From Candidatus Omnitrophota bacterium (GTDB taxonomy: Bacteria; Omnitrophota; Gorgyraeia; Zapsychrales; Fredricksoniimonadaceae), in contig JABDCU010000010.1 of NCBI GenBank assembly GCA_013287965.1, forward strand, positions 1 through 55,446: DNA of 55,446 nt, in the 5' to 3' direction. The stretch's first letter is position 1. Every line of letters begins with the position of its first letter. This document shows, piece after piece, positions 22,420 through 31,341 of this stretch. The position numbers and the translations under genes were made by a program. Below the pieces are notes generated by a model that saw only the letters and a list, made by a program, of their open reading frames with translations, ran no database searches and had not been told where the DNA came from.

Positions 22420-23766
22420 TCATTTAAGCCAGGCTGCGACGGTCTGCCAGAGTAAATACGCGTTCAAGGCAACGATCACTGCTGTCACTGCCCATGAGAG
22501 CACTGTTAGCCACGCGGCATTGACAAAGTTTCCCATCTTCTTCTTGTCCGATGTGAACAACACCAGTGGGACCACCGCGAAACCTAATTGAAGTGATAAA
22601 ACAACTTGGCTAAAGATCAGCAATTGTCCTGTTCCCTTCTCTCCATACATCGAGGCAACAATGGCTGCGGGGACGATCGCTATCAACCGGGTTATCAGGC
22701 GCCTGACCCATGGACGCAGGCGGATATTCAAAAACCCCTCCATCACGATCTGGCCTGCCAATGTCCCTGTCAGCGTTGAATTCTGGCCCGACGCTAAAAG
22801 TGCGATCGCGAATACAACGCTCGCCATAGAGACCCCTAAAACCGGCGATAATAATTTATACGCATCCTGAATGTCCGCTACGTCCTGGTGACCGGTACCA
22901 TGGAACGCCGCGGCGCTTAAGATCAAGATCGCGGCATTGATAAAAAACGCGGCAAATAAAGCGGTTGCTGAGTCGATGCCCGCAAAATGCACCGCCATTT
23001 TCTTGCCCTCCTCATTGCGTTCATACGCACGGGTCTGGACAATGCTCGAATGCAGATATAAATTATGCGGCATCACCGTGGCCCCTAAGATCCCAATGGC
23101 GATATATAACATGTCAGGATCAGTGACGATCTCGGGTTTGGGCAATAAATTCGCCAGGAACAACGGCAATGAAGGGTTTGAGATCATCATCTCATAGGCA
23201 AAACTCCCGCCGATCAATAATATCAATCCCGCCACCAGGGATTCGATGACTCGAAACCCCTTATACTGCAAAAATAAAATAACAATGACGTCAAGTGAGG
23301 TTAGGATGATCCCTATAATAAGAGGAAGATGGAAAAGCAAATTCAAGGCAATGGCAGACCCGATCACTTCAGCCAGATCACACGCTGCGATGGCTATCTC
23401 ACAGCCCACCCATAGCATGAAAGATACCGGTTTACTGTAATGGTCACGGCAGGCCTGGGCCAGATCGCGCTCAGTGACAATGCCGAGTTTCAAAGACAAG
23501 TGCTGCAATAAGATCGCGATGAAATTTGAAATTAAGATGACGGACAATAAAATGTAGCCAAACTTGGCACCACCGGCCAAGTCCGTTGCCCAGTTGCCAG
23601 GGTCCATATACCCGACGGCAACCATAAGCCCGGGGCCGATGAAGGCCAGCATCTTACGGCCCCAAGAGGCCTGAGAAGGCACAAGGACGGTCGAATTGAC
23701 TTCCTGCAAACTAAGTGTTTTATTCTCCTGCCGCCAAGCTGGTTTCATATCGTAAAACTGTATCAT
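22420..23766 (-). CDS. mntH: NRAMP-family Mn2+/Fe2+ transporter
   Basis: About eleven hydrophobic segments. The canonical metal site is intact: DPGNWATD in helix 1 and MPHNLYLHSS in helix 6. It therefore imports Mn2+ or Fe2+ with protons across the inner membrane. The N-terminal start is uncertain: TTG 23784, ATG 23766 (AGG close by) and ATG 23748 are all in frame, and none has a good ribosome site. It contrasts with the second NRAMP-like gene at 49404, whose metal site is altered. Confidence 0.9.
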   Translation of the reverse strand: MIQFYDMKPAWRQENKTLSLQEVNSTVLVPSQASWGRKMLAFIGPGLMVAVGYMDPGNWATDLAGGAKFGYILLSVILISNFIAILLQHLSLKLGIVTERDLAQACRDHYSKPVSFMLWVGCEIAIAACDLAEVIGSAIALNLLFHLPLIIGIILTSLDVIVILFLQYKGFRVIESLVAGLILLIGGSFAYEMMISNPSLPLFLANLLPKPEIVTDPDMLYIAIGILGATVMPHNLYLHSSIVQTRAYERNEEGKKMAVHFAGIDSATALFAAFFINAAILILSAAAFHGTGHQDVADIQDAYKLLSPVLGVSMASVVFAIALLASGQNSTLTGTLAGQIVMEGFLNIRLRPWVRRLITRLIAIVPAAIVASMYGEKGTGQLLIFSQVVLSLQLGFAVVPLVLFTSDKKKMGNFVNAAWLTVLSWAVTAVIVALNAYLLWQTVAAWLK

Positions 23767-23861
23767 CCTGAAAGTAAAAGTCAAGGACTGATGCGGACTG
23801 CTACGAGGAAGGTTGCGCGCAGGATATATCCCCTATTGCTTGCTCGGCAGACGTCAAATAA

Positions 23862-24866
23862 TTATGAGGACGGTTGAGAGCATGATTCACGAACAATAAG
23901 ATCGGGGGCAAGTACTTTGTGGACGACACCGATTTGTTTGTCCATCATGATGTCATAAATGACCTTGACCGCTTCTTCCCCCATGGCAAACAAAGGCTGT
24001 TTGATGGTCGTCAAGGCCACAGGGCCGAAAAGCCCCGCAGGGTTATCGTCAAAACCGATGATGGAAATATCTTCCGGCACCTTGATGCCGTTTTCCATGG
24101 CCACGGAAATGATCTCAAGGGCCATGTCGTCGCTGGCCGCGAAGACGGCAGTCGGAGGGTGTTCCAAAGAAAAAAAACGTTCCGCGGCCTGACGGGCCGA
24201 CCGGCGGGAATAATCCCCTTTAAAACAAAAATCCGGCTGGCAATCAATGCCGTGCTGCTTTAAAGCTTTCTGGAAACCTTCGAACCGGTCGATACCTGCC
24301 TGGGTCTGCATATTACCGGTGACGGTGGCGATGCGTTTATGGCCCAGATTGATCAAATATTCCGTGGCTGTAAACCCGCCTTTGACATTATCCACCGCGA
24401 TATAACTGACATCCAGGTCTTTAACGATATGGTTGATGACCAGACAAGGGGTATTTTCGTGTACCGCGGTCTCCACTTGGGGCAGGTTCTCGATGATGTC
24501 CGCGAAAATAAGGCCGCCGGCAAAATTGGACCTTAACGGATTACGTCCATCGGTAATATGAAAGATCAAGTCCAGCCTCAGCGTTTCACAGCCATGGCCG
24601 ATGCCGCGCATCAACTCCACCGCGTAGAAAGAGTGAAAGATGCCCGGATAACCCGGGATGACAAAACCGACGGCGGTGTTCTGTGTTCCTTTGGCCAAGC
24701 GCTGGGCGGTGGGGTTAGGCCTGAATTTGAGCTCAGCAATGACCTGATCTACGCGTTGGGCAATTTCTTTATTGACCGTGGGGACTTTGTTAAGGACTCG
24801 CGAAACGGTGGTGATGGAGACGTTTGCTCTGCGGGCGACATCTGTTATGCTTATTTTCTTTTCCAC
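23862..24866 (-). CDS. LacI-family transcriptional regulator
   Basis: Residues 5-28 form the classic LacI helix-turn-helix (ITDVARRANVSITTVSRVLN), with the hinge RPNPTAQRLAKG and a periplasmic-binding-protein-like effector domain (VGFVIPGYPGIFHSFY, GHKRIATVTGN, AVFAASDDMALEI, ISIIGFDDNPAGL). The effector is probably a sugar. It lies upstream of, and on the same strand as, the carbohydrate genes at 26-38 kb only in the broad sense, with other genes between. No palindromic operator could be picked out by eye. Confidence 0.92.
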   Translation of the reverse strand: MEKKISITDVARRANVSITTVSRVLNKVPTVNKEIAQRVDQVIAELKFRPNPTAQRLAKGTQNTAVGFVIPGYPGIFHSFYAVELMRGIGHGCETLRLDLIFHITDGRNPLRSNFAGGLIFADIIENLPQVETAVHENTPCLVINHIVKDLDVSYIAVDNVKGGFTATEYLINLGHKRIATVTGNMQTQAGIDRFEGFQKALKQHGIDCQPDFCFKGDYSRRSARQAAERFFSLEHPPTAVFAASDDMALEIISVAMENGIKVPEDISIIGFDDNPAGLFGPVALTTIKQPLFAMGEEAVKVIYDIMMDKQIGVVHKVLAPDLIVRESCSQPSS

Positions 24867-24868
24867 AA

Positions 24869-26191
24869 TTAATTAAATCTTACGGTATCTCCCACTCTAA
24901 GTTCACCGGATTTGTCTTTGATATCCGCGGCGCAGATGTCCCGGCGAACCTGGATGACTTCCACCGTGGCTATTGCGCTTGGGCCACGATAAACCTTCAG
25001 AGCATTACCAATGCTGACAGCACTGTTCTGTTGGCCCAAGTCCACGATGACAAAATTATTGGATTCATTGATACTGATAATGGTGCCCTGGGTCTTCCCG
25101 TTCGCCACCGGAGCGGAACTGGCTGCTGCCGCCTGTGGGGCCTGCTGATTATTCGGGGCATTGACGATGATCGGAGGCAATTCCATGCTGCCCGCGGATG
25201 ATGGCGAAGATGGGGGCGAAGTGTTTTCAGAAAGTTTTTTATCCAAACTTGCTTTGATCTTCCAAATATCGTCGATACGGCTTTGGATGACACTCTCCGT
25301 TTCGATCAATTTTTTCTGCATCGCGTCTTTATCATCAGTCAGGCGCGCGACAGTTTGTTCAAGTTCAAGCTTGGCAGAAGACAGGTCTTTGATCTGGGAC
25401 TGCAGTTCCAAATTTTCTTCTTTGAGCTTGTCCGCGCGGTCATTGACCGCTTTCTGGTCATTGCGTGAGCGTGCCAGGTCAATGGAAAGATTGTCCGCTA
25501 AATCCTGGCCATACTTGATCTTTTGGATGATCTCATCTTTCTCATTGCTTATCTGTTTGACTTCCAGGCCAAGATCGGAATTCTGTTTCTTCAGGTCAAC
25601 CACCTGCAAAGCGGCCTGGTCCAGGTCAGATCTCTCTTTTTCAAGCTCTACCTGCAAAGCGGCCTTCTGCTTTAAAACTGAGGCCCAGTACTGGTCACCC
25701 TGGTTTGACGTCACATCCACAACGGGACTCGGGGCAGGACTAGCTTCTGAAGCAGCCGGAAGGCGCACGATCCGGTCTTTATAAATAACTTGCGTCGGAC
25801 GGTTTTTCATTTTTTGCATCAGGTCATCGCGCTCGCGGCTGATGGTGTCAACCCTGTTTTTCCAATCATTCCGGTCGGAATTAGCTTGATCAAGCTGGGA
25901 CTGCAGGTCATCGGACTTCTTTTTCAGGTCATCGTAAAGGCTTTGGGCCTGTGCTTTTTCTTGCTGTGCCTGGGAAACTTTATTATTAAGCTGGTCCGCG
26001 TCGTCTTGCACCTTTTTAGCTTTGGCTGTCAGGTCTGATAACTTGGATCCATCCTCGATGATTTGATTATGCAAACTCTGGTTCTGCTCCTGCAGTGTTT
26101 GCTTTTGCATGAGGGCCAATACCGCCACCGCGGCGCTGATAACGACGAGCACCCCTAAGATCCAAACACTGACACGCACGGCTATGGACAT
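24869..26191 (-). CDS. Membrane-anchored coiled-coil protein with C-terminal beta domain
   Basis: An N-terminal transmembrane segment (WILGVLVVISAAVAVLAL) is followed by about 290 residues of heptad-rich, Gln/Asp/Lys-rich coiled coil broken near residue 130 by a Pro-containing hinge. A Pro/Ser/Ala linker leads to a C-terminal domain (GTIISINESNNFVIVDLG ... ELRVGDTVRF). That end resembles the beta-barrel end of FlgT-like or cell-envelope proteins. A good ribosome site (AGAGGAAAC) precedes the ATG, and TATAAT lies about 25 bases upstream on the minus strand. The LacI start follows after 2 bases. Function unknown; an envelope spacer is plausible. Confidence 0.75.
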   Translation of the reverse strand: MSIAVRVSVWILGVLVVISAAVAVLALMQKQTLQEQNQSLHNQIIEDGSKLSDLTAKAKKVQDDADQLNNKVSQAQQEKAQAQSLYDDLKKKSDDLQSQLDQANSDRNDWKNRVDTISRERDDLMQKMKNRPTQVIYKDRIVRLPAASEASPAPSPVVDVTSNQGDQYWASVLKQKAALQVELEKERSDLDQAALQVVDLKKQNSDLGLEVKQISNEKDEIIQKIKYGQDLADNLSIDLARSRNDQKAVNDRADKLKEENLELQSQIKDLSSAKLELEQTVARLTDDKDAMQKKLIETESVIQSRIDDIWKIKASLDKKLSENTSPPSSPSSAGSMELPPIIVNAPNNQQAPQAAAASSAPVANGKTQGTIISINESNNFVIVDLGQQNSAVSIGNALKVYRGPSAIATVEVIQVRRDICAADIKDKSGELRVGDTVRFN

Positions 26192-26300
26192 AATGTTTCC
26201 TCTATAATTTTTTATATTATACAGAATATAACAAAGCGTGCGTTATAATACAAGAAAATTTAGGATTATTTTTATGTATGGGCGATCAACGATCCGCCCC

Positions 26301-26921
26301 CTACTCATAACGGATATTATCGAGATAAAACGTGCATGAGGCAGGGTTATCATCAACATTGGCGATCCACGCGAAACCGCCGCTGATAGAGGTCAGATCT
26401 TTACCGCGCAGGTCAATTTCATATTCTTTCCATTGCTTGGAGAGGATCACAGGCCCAATTGATGCGGTGTCTGAATCAGGATATTCCCGTCCCTGACCAA
26501 CCCCGCCTAACCTGAATTCGGCAATTTTCTCGCCGCCATTTTCACCCCTTGCCCAGAAGACCAATTTTTTGGCACCGGTCAAATTGTAGCCGCCTTTCCT
26601 GTCGCCCCAATTATCAGCAGGATTGAGCCAGTAAACACCTGCCCAGTGCCTGCCTTTTAAAGAGCAGGCAATATCATACTGGACCTTGATGCAGCTTTTA
26701 CTTTGCTGGCAATTGTCCTTCCAGGCGTCGTCCATTTTAATGCACTCGCCGGTGGGCATATATCCGGAAGGCACAAAACGGTTGGCGGCACCCTTGTCTT
26801 GATAAACAATGAAGGGCTTAAAAGGTTTGGGTTGGTCCCCGCCGGGAAAATCACTGTCCTGGGCATGCGCCGCGCAGGAAATAAAAATAAAAAAGACGAA
26901 CAAACAACTGCTTGGTTTCAT
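26301..26921 (-). CDS. Secreted carbohydrate-binding-module-like protein
   Basis: The 206-residue product has a signal peptide ending CAAHAQD, then a single jelly-roll-like domain: SIKVQYD-type strands, AGVYWLNPADNWG, LTGAKKLVFWARGE, WKEYEIDLRGKDLT and the terminal CTFYLDNIRYE. The ending, with an aromatic YLDNI-x-[Y/F] strand, is typical of CBM-like beta-sandwiches in glycan-active proteins. Four cysteines suggest disulfides. Position beside glycan genes supports a sugar-binding role, which is inference. Confidence 0.6.
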   Translation of the reverse strand: MKPSSCLFVFFIFISCAAHAQDSDFPGGDQPKPFKPFIVYQDKGAANRFVPSGYMPTGECIKMDDAWKDNCQQSKSCIKVQYDIACSLKGRHWAGVYWLNPADNWGDRKGGYNLTGAKKLVFWARGENGGEKIAEFRLGGVGQGREYPDSDTASIGPVILSKQWKEYEIDLRGKDLTSISGGFAWIANVDDNPASCTFYLDNIRYE

Positions 26922-26953
26922 AAAGATCTTTCTGAATTTATGGAGGGATTAGC

Positions 26954-27127
26954 AAAGATGGATAGCTATTATGTATTAAGGCACAATAAGGAATTTTTTG
27001 CCAAATGTCTGCGAGGATTTACAATAAATCTGTTCATATGCCAGTGCTACTATAAAACAGATTTATTGTAAACCGAAGCAGACGGCAAAAATATTCCGTG
27101 CCGAATACATAATAGCTATCCATCTTT
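26954..27127. repeat. Large compound palindrome, copy A (downstream of the repeat-protein gene)
   Basis: Outer arms 26954-26977 and 27104-27127 are a perfect 24-bp inverted repeat. Inner arms 27018-27034 and 27056-27072 are a perfect 17-bp inverted repeat, with partial pairing between (ttttttgcc and gtctgc blocks). The whole 174 bases could fold as one long hairpin. It begins 2 bases after the stop of the gene at 27130 and shares core and ggaattttttgcc with copy B. Confidence 0.85.
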
Positions 27128-27129
27128 CA

Positions 27130-28098
27130 CTATACGTTATCTAATTCGCCTAATTTCTGCTGAGCTGCTTCGGAAGGCTTCCAGAACCAGCCACCCGGGT
27201 CCCAACATTGCGCATAAAAGAATTCATTAATGACCCTCTTATACGCAGTGGTAGCCGCGTCTTTTTTACCGGCATTTTGGTTGGCTTCACCTAAAATAAA
27301 CAAGGCTGTCCCGACATCATTGAGCGCCCAATAGCTCATGGTCTTTTCTTTGGACTCCCATGGATATTCTTTCAGTGAGGCCTGCATTTCCTTGGCCTTG
27401 CCGGCGTATAGATCCACCGTCTTGTTAGCATAAGCTTCCACGGCTTTCAGGTCATTCGCCGCTAACGCTGCCCATGCCTTCTGCACTAATACGCTAGAGG
27501 AATAATCACCGAAGTCCCAATTGACACCGGCTGCCATCATGTCCAACTTTTCTTTGGCAGCATCCGCAGGTTTCCAGAACCAACCCTTGGGGTCCCAAGC
27601 TTGGCCAAAAGAATAATCTTTGATCAATTTGTTGTACGCTTCTTTAGCTTCATCCTTCATGTTTGCAGCGCGATACGCCTCTCCTTGAATGTAGTAGCTG
27701 GTGGCCACATCATTCAGGGCCCAATATTTGAATATTTCATCATTGGACCCGGCAGCGTAATCTTTCAAACCGGCCTGCATCTTGCTGGCCTGCGCGCCAT
27801 AAAGCGAGATGCATTTATTGGTATAGGCCAGCACAGACTCAATGTCATTCTGGGCCAATGCCTGCCATGCCTTGGTGGCCAATGTAGTGGAACGGTAATC
27901 CCCGAAATTGATCGGAGCTTTAACCCCCATCGCAGGTGCAGCCGCAGCTACCTGGGCAGAATCCCCTTGAGGTACCGGCACCGGCTGGGCTTCCGCAGCC
28001 ATCTTAGCAGCGCTGACAGCTGCCTGGTCTTCCGCGAAAGCATTCATCGCGCAAAAACCAAATGTTGTGATAATTAAAAACCCTAACCATTTTCTCAT
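27130..28098 (-). CDS. Secreted two-repeat helical protein (TPR-like)
   Basis: After a signal peptide (cleaved near FAEDQA) and a Pro/Ala/Gln linker come two homologous repeats of about 115 residues: each has KAW-x-ALA-x-ND, a Tyr-rich helix, YWALNDV-[A/G]-T, a GEA helix, then Y-x-x-[A/Q]-x-WDP-x-GWFWKP. The same unit forms the N-terminal part of the glycoside hydrolase encoded just upstream, so the pair probably works together on one substrate or scaffold. A strong ribosome site (GGAGGAG) precedes the ATG. Function unknown. Confidence 0.75.
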   Translation of the reverse strand: MRKWLGFLIITTFGFCAMNAFAEDQAAVSAAKMAAEAQPVPVPQGDSAQVAAAAPAMGVKAPINFGDYRSTTLATKAWQALAQNDIESVLAYTNKCISLYGAQASKMQAGLKDYAAGSNDEIFKYWALNDVATSYYIQGEAYRAANMKDEAKEAYNKLIKDYSFGQAWDPKGWFWKPADAAKEKLDMMAAGVNWDFGDYSSSVLVQKAWAALAANDLKAVEAYANKTVDLYAGKAKEMQASLKEYPWESKEKTMSYWALNDVGTALFILGEANQNAGKKDAATTAYKRVINEFFYAQCWDPGGWFWKPSEAAQQKLGELDNV

Positions 28099-28195
28099 TC
28101 TACTCCTCCTTGTTACGCCCCCACCTAATGTGATCGGCTTAATAAAACAATTGTTCTGACCCCCCTGTCCACAGACGGATCCCCTTATTGCTTAT

Positions 28196-30496
28196 TTATG
28201 AATTCCAGAGCTCCCTATAAGTATAATACACTTTCCTAGGTTCGCGCAAGTACGGGCTTTGGGAGCCGTCCCCTTGGCCAAATATGCCAAACCACTCCTC
28301 AAAATAATAACCGCCGGGAAAAGGGCCTATCGCATCGGCCTTGGTATCATGAATGGAAGGTGAATAATCCTTCCACCATTCATCCAGCCACTCAAAAGCC
28401 ATGCCACCGACGGAGTTTCCGGCACCGTCCGCATAACCGGCACTGTTATAAAGGATGTCCAGCCAATTTCCCTTATGATAATCAGATTGAGCCTGCTGGG
28501 CTTGGTTGTAATTCATGCCCGCACCGCCCCAAGACGGGGCCCCGTATTCCGTGATAAAAGCCGGCTTACCCGACAGCTCGGCAACATCCCCCCAGAAAGA
28601 ACCGAACCCGTAATCTCCCCTATAGACATTGGCCCCGAAAGCATCCACATCCAGATCATACTTCCCGAATTTATCCAAAAATAAAGTGTCCCCGTTACAG
28701 ATCGCCACCGGATGATTGGAGTCGATCGATTTGATCATCTTCGCCACTTCATTCACAAATTTATAATAAGCTTCCGGCTTTTTGTTCGCGTTGGAAGCGA
28801 CACCATAATTATTTTCATTCCCCAAGACCCACATGAGGATGTAGGGCTCATCCTTGAACTCCATGACCATTTGCCGCACATAATCCATCATATTTTTCTG
28901 GTGCACGGGATTTTCGTAATCCGTACCCTCTGACCAACTGGCCCCGGAACCGATCGCGTACTTGCCTAAAAAGTTGCTCATGGCCACCTTAAACCCGTAA
29001 CCCTTATACATTTTTTCCAAAAAAGGTTTATCTGCTTTCATGGTGGCCTGGTAGTAAATGCGCAAGGTATTGACCCCCATCTCTTTCATCAATTGAAGGT
29101 CCCCCACTACCGGCTCGTCGGCATGCCGTTTATTGTCCCCGTATTTATCCACCCATGCTTCATAAGGCGCGCTGATATTGCCATCATGAGCGTCATCTTC
29201 CTGCATCCAGTCGACCAGTGTCCCATCATCCGGGCTTTGGCCCACCTTGGTAGGCATATAACTCATCCCCTTGATCAAAAAAGGTTTATTGTCCACCAAT
29301 AATTGCCAATGTCCGCTTTCATATCTGACAAAACGCACCTGGCCCTGCCCCGAATAAAAAACCGGGTTGCCCAGCGGCATCTTCTTGGGCTTGATGTTTA
29401 ATTCTTGTTTGGTAATTTCCAACAAGCTTAATTTCCGGATAGTACCGGGATTAGTGGTGGTCACATAATGATGCGGATCATCAGGACTAAGGATATGCAC
29501 CTTGGCCCCTTTAAATTCCATATGCAATTCGGGATGGATGCGGATCAAATATTGGATCTTGGCCGCGGCCGCCTGGGCCGGATACCACGGGGTCTGCCAA
29601 TAGGTCCAGGCGATCGTCGACGGAAAATTCACGATAAGAGAGTCATACGCTTTGATCGCCTGCGCCAGCTCACCCGCCTTCTCAAAAGTTACGCCGATAT
29701 AAAATAACCGCACGCCCCAGGATTCCGGCGCTTCCACCCATTTATAAAAAGCAGCTTCCAGGTCGCTGGTGTTCACAAAATCCCAATGGCTGCCTTGCAA
29801 ACGCCCTGCCCGTAAAGCTTTTTTGTACCCGGGGTCCCTATAAACATCCGATATATTAGGGTAAATACCTTCTCCCAGCGCTGCCACCAGGCCCGCCTGG
29901 TCAGTGATCTGATAATGATAATTAGAGGTGCCTACATTGAGAAAATTACCGTATTTAGTCCAATCAACGACTTCTTGACCCGGAAACTTCAGCGTGGGAA
30001 TAGTTTTGGGCGCTTGTTTGACGGGAGCCGCTGTTTGCGGGCCCTTGCCTTCCATCACATCAATACTGTCCTGGGATTTTTCAGCCACCGACCAATAAGC
30101 ACCGCGGCTGGGATCAAAGCTCTGGGCCCAGGGATATTGGGCAATAATGTTTTTAAACCCGCTTTTAGCTTCGTCGTTTTTCCCCTGATGCATCAGCGTT
30201 TCCGCCTTGATGAATAAAGCGGTCGCTACGTCAGACATGATCTTGTACTCGCTGACTTTGTCACGGGAAGGGAAATTACTTAATTGGGAAGCTAAAACTT
30301 TGGCTTTATCTTCGTAGGTTTTAAGTATTTCGTCGACTAAAGCGGAAAGGGTCTTTACATCACCGTCTTTGGAAGCCTGCCATGATAAGCGCACGATTTC
30401 ATCGGAAGACCTCTCGCGCGCCTGGGCAAAAAGAGGAAATATAATGAGTGTTGTTGTGAAGAACAAAGTGACGAAGCGATCTTTGAATTGAACCAT
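28196..30496 (-). CDS. Secreted retaining glycoside hydrolase, GH2/GH5-like barrel, with TPR-like N-terminus
   Basis: Residues 1-26 are a signal peptide. Residues about 30-150 match the repeat of the neighbouring protein (DVATALFIKAE, YPWAQSFDPSRGAYW). A beta-sandwich part leads to a TIM barrel with FLIKGMSYMP, MGVNTLRIYYQ, the acid/base Glu561 in LGNENN and the nucleophile Glu650 in ITEYGAPS, a clan GH-A pattern. The C-terminus ends KVYYTYRELWN. The substrate is probably a beta-glycan, by neighbourhood. It overlaps the stop of the permease gene by one base (TAATG). The family number is not certain. Confidence 0.8.
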   Translation of the reverse strand: MVQFKDRFVTLFFTTTLIIFPLFAQARERSSDEIVRLSWQASKDGDVKTLSALVDEILKTYEDKAKVLASQLSNFPSRDKVSEYKIMSDVATALFIKAETLMHQGKNDEAKSGFKNIIAQYPWAQSFDPSRGAYWSVAEKSQDSIDVMEGKGPQTAAPVKQAPKTIPTLKFPGQEVVDWTKYGNFLNVGTSNYHYQITDQAGLVAALGEGIYPNISDVYRDPGYKKALRAGRLQGSHWDFVNTSDLEAAFYKWVEAPESWGVRLFYIGVTFEKAGELAQAIKAYDSLIVNFPSTIAWTYWQTPWYPAQAAAAKIQYLIRIHPELHMEFKGAKVHILSPDDPHHYVTTTNPGTIRKLSLLEITKQELNIKPKKMPLGNPVFYSGQGQVRFVRYESGHWQLLVDNKPFLIKGMSYMPTKVGQSPDDGTLVDWMQEDDAHDGNISAPYEAWVDKYGDNKRHADEPVVGDLQLMKEMGVNTLRIYYQATMKADKPFLEKMYKGYGFKVAMSNFLGKYAIGSGASWSEGTDYENPVHQKNMMDYVRQMVMEFKDEPYILMWVLGNENNYGVASNANKKPEAYYKFVNEVAKMIKSIDSNHPVAICNGDTLFLDKFGKYDLDVDAFGANVYRGDYGFGSFWGDVAELSGKPAFITEYGAPSWGGAGMNYNQAQQAQSDYHKGNWLDILYNSAGYADGAGNSVGGMAFEWLDEWWKDYSPSIHDTKADAIGPFPGGYYFEEWFGIFGQGDGSQSPYLREPRKVYYTYRELWNS

Positions 30497-31341
30497 TACC
30501 CTATCATTTCTCCTGAAGAAAGTCCTTTGACAATATGTTTCTGCATAAACAAGTATATCATAATAATGGGTATCGCTGCCATGGTCAGGCCTGCCATCAG
30601 GACCGGATAATCAGTACTGTTGGCCCCCTGGAAGACCATGATGCCCCTCTGCAGGGGCATCAAATTAGTGTCCCCTAAAAGCAAGGTGGCCAGGATATAC
30701 TCGTTCCATACGGTAAGGGAATTAAAGATCACGATGACCGCGATGGCCGGACGCGCAAAGGGCATGGCCATGTTCCACCAGATGCCGATCTTGCCGCAGC
30801 CGTCGATACGGGCGGCATCTTCCAGCTCGTGGGGCATCTTGTCAAAAAAAGTCTTGAACAATAAAATACTCATGGAAAGCCCGACATTGATCATGCACAG
30901 GATATAACCAAAACGGGTATTGACCAAATGCAGTTTGGTCATGAGCACGAACAAGGCCACAAAGGACCCCGGCAAAGGTATCATCATGGCCGCCACAAAC
31001 AAATAAAATATGATGTTTTTGCCCGGGAATTTTAAACGTGAAAAAGAATACGCGGCCAGGGAAGAGATAAAGACAATGCCTGTCACCACACTCACCGTGT
31101 AAATGACGCTGTTCAATAAATAAACGGCGAAATTCCCTTTTGTCCACGCGACGGCGAAATTGCCGAAATTCAAATGATGAGGGATGATCGCCTGGTCGAC
31201 AAAAACAGTTTCATTGGTCATCAAGGCACAGCGTATCATCCAGAATATGGGGAAAAGGCAAGTCAACGCGACGCTCAGCAGAAAAACATGGATGAGCGTT
31301 GATTTGGTCATCCCCCAAAAAATATATCTATTGGCCTTCAT
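30496..31341 (-). CDS. ABC sugar-import permease, MalG type
   Basis: The 281-residue inner-membrane protein has six hydrophobic segments and the EAA loop as ELEDAARIDGCGKIGIWWNM (part of the coupling helix that docks the ATPase). The N-terminal segment and the LTVWNEYILATLLL stretch are typical of MalG/LacG-type carbohydrate permeases. It overlaps its partner permease by 4 bases (ATGA) and the hydrolase by one. No ATPase gene is present nearby, so a shared MsmK/UgpC-type ATPase must be encoded elsewhere. Confidence 0.92.
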   Translation of the reverse strand: MKANRYIFWGMTKSTLIHVFLLSVALTCLFPIFWMIRCALMTNETVFVDQAIIPHHLNFGNFAVAWTKGNFAVYLLNSVIYTVSVVTGIVFISSLAAYSFSRLKFPGKNIIFYLFVAAMMIPLPGSFVALFVLMTKLHLVNTRFGYILCMINVGLSMSILLFKTFFDKMPHELEDAARIDGCGKIGIWWNMAMPFARPAIAVIVIFNSLTVWNEYILATLLLGDTNLMPLQRGIMVFQGANSTDYPVLMAGLTMAAIPIIMIYLFMQKHIVKGLSSGEMIG

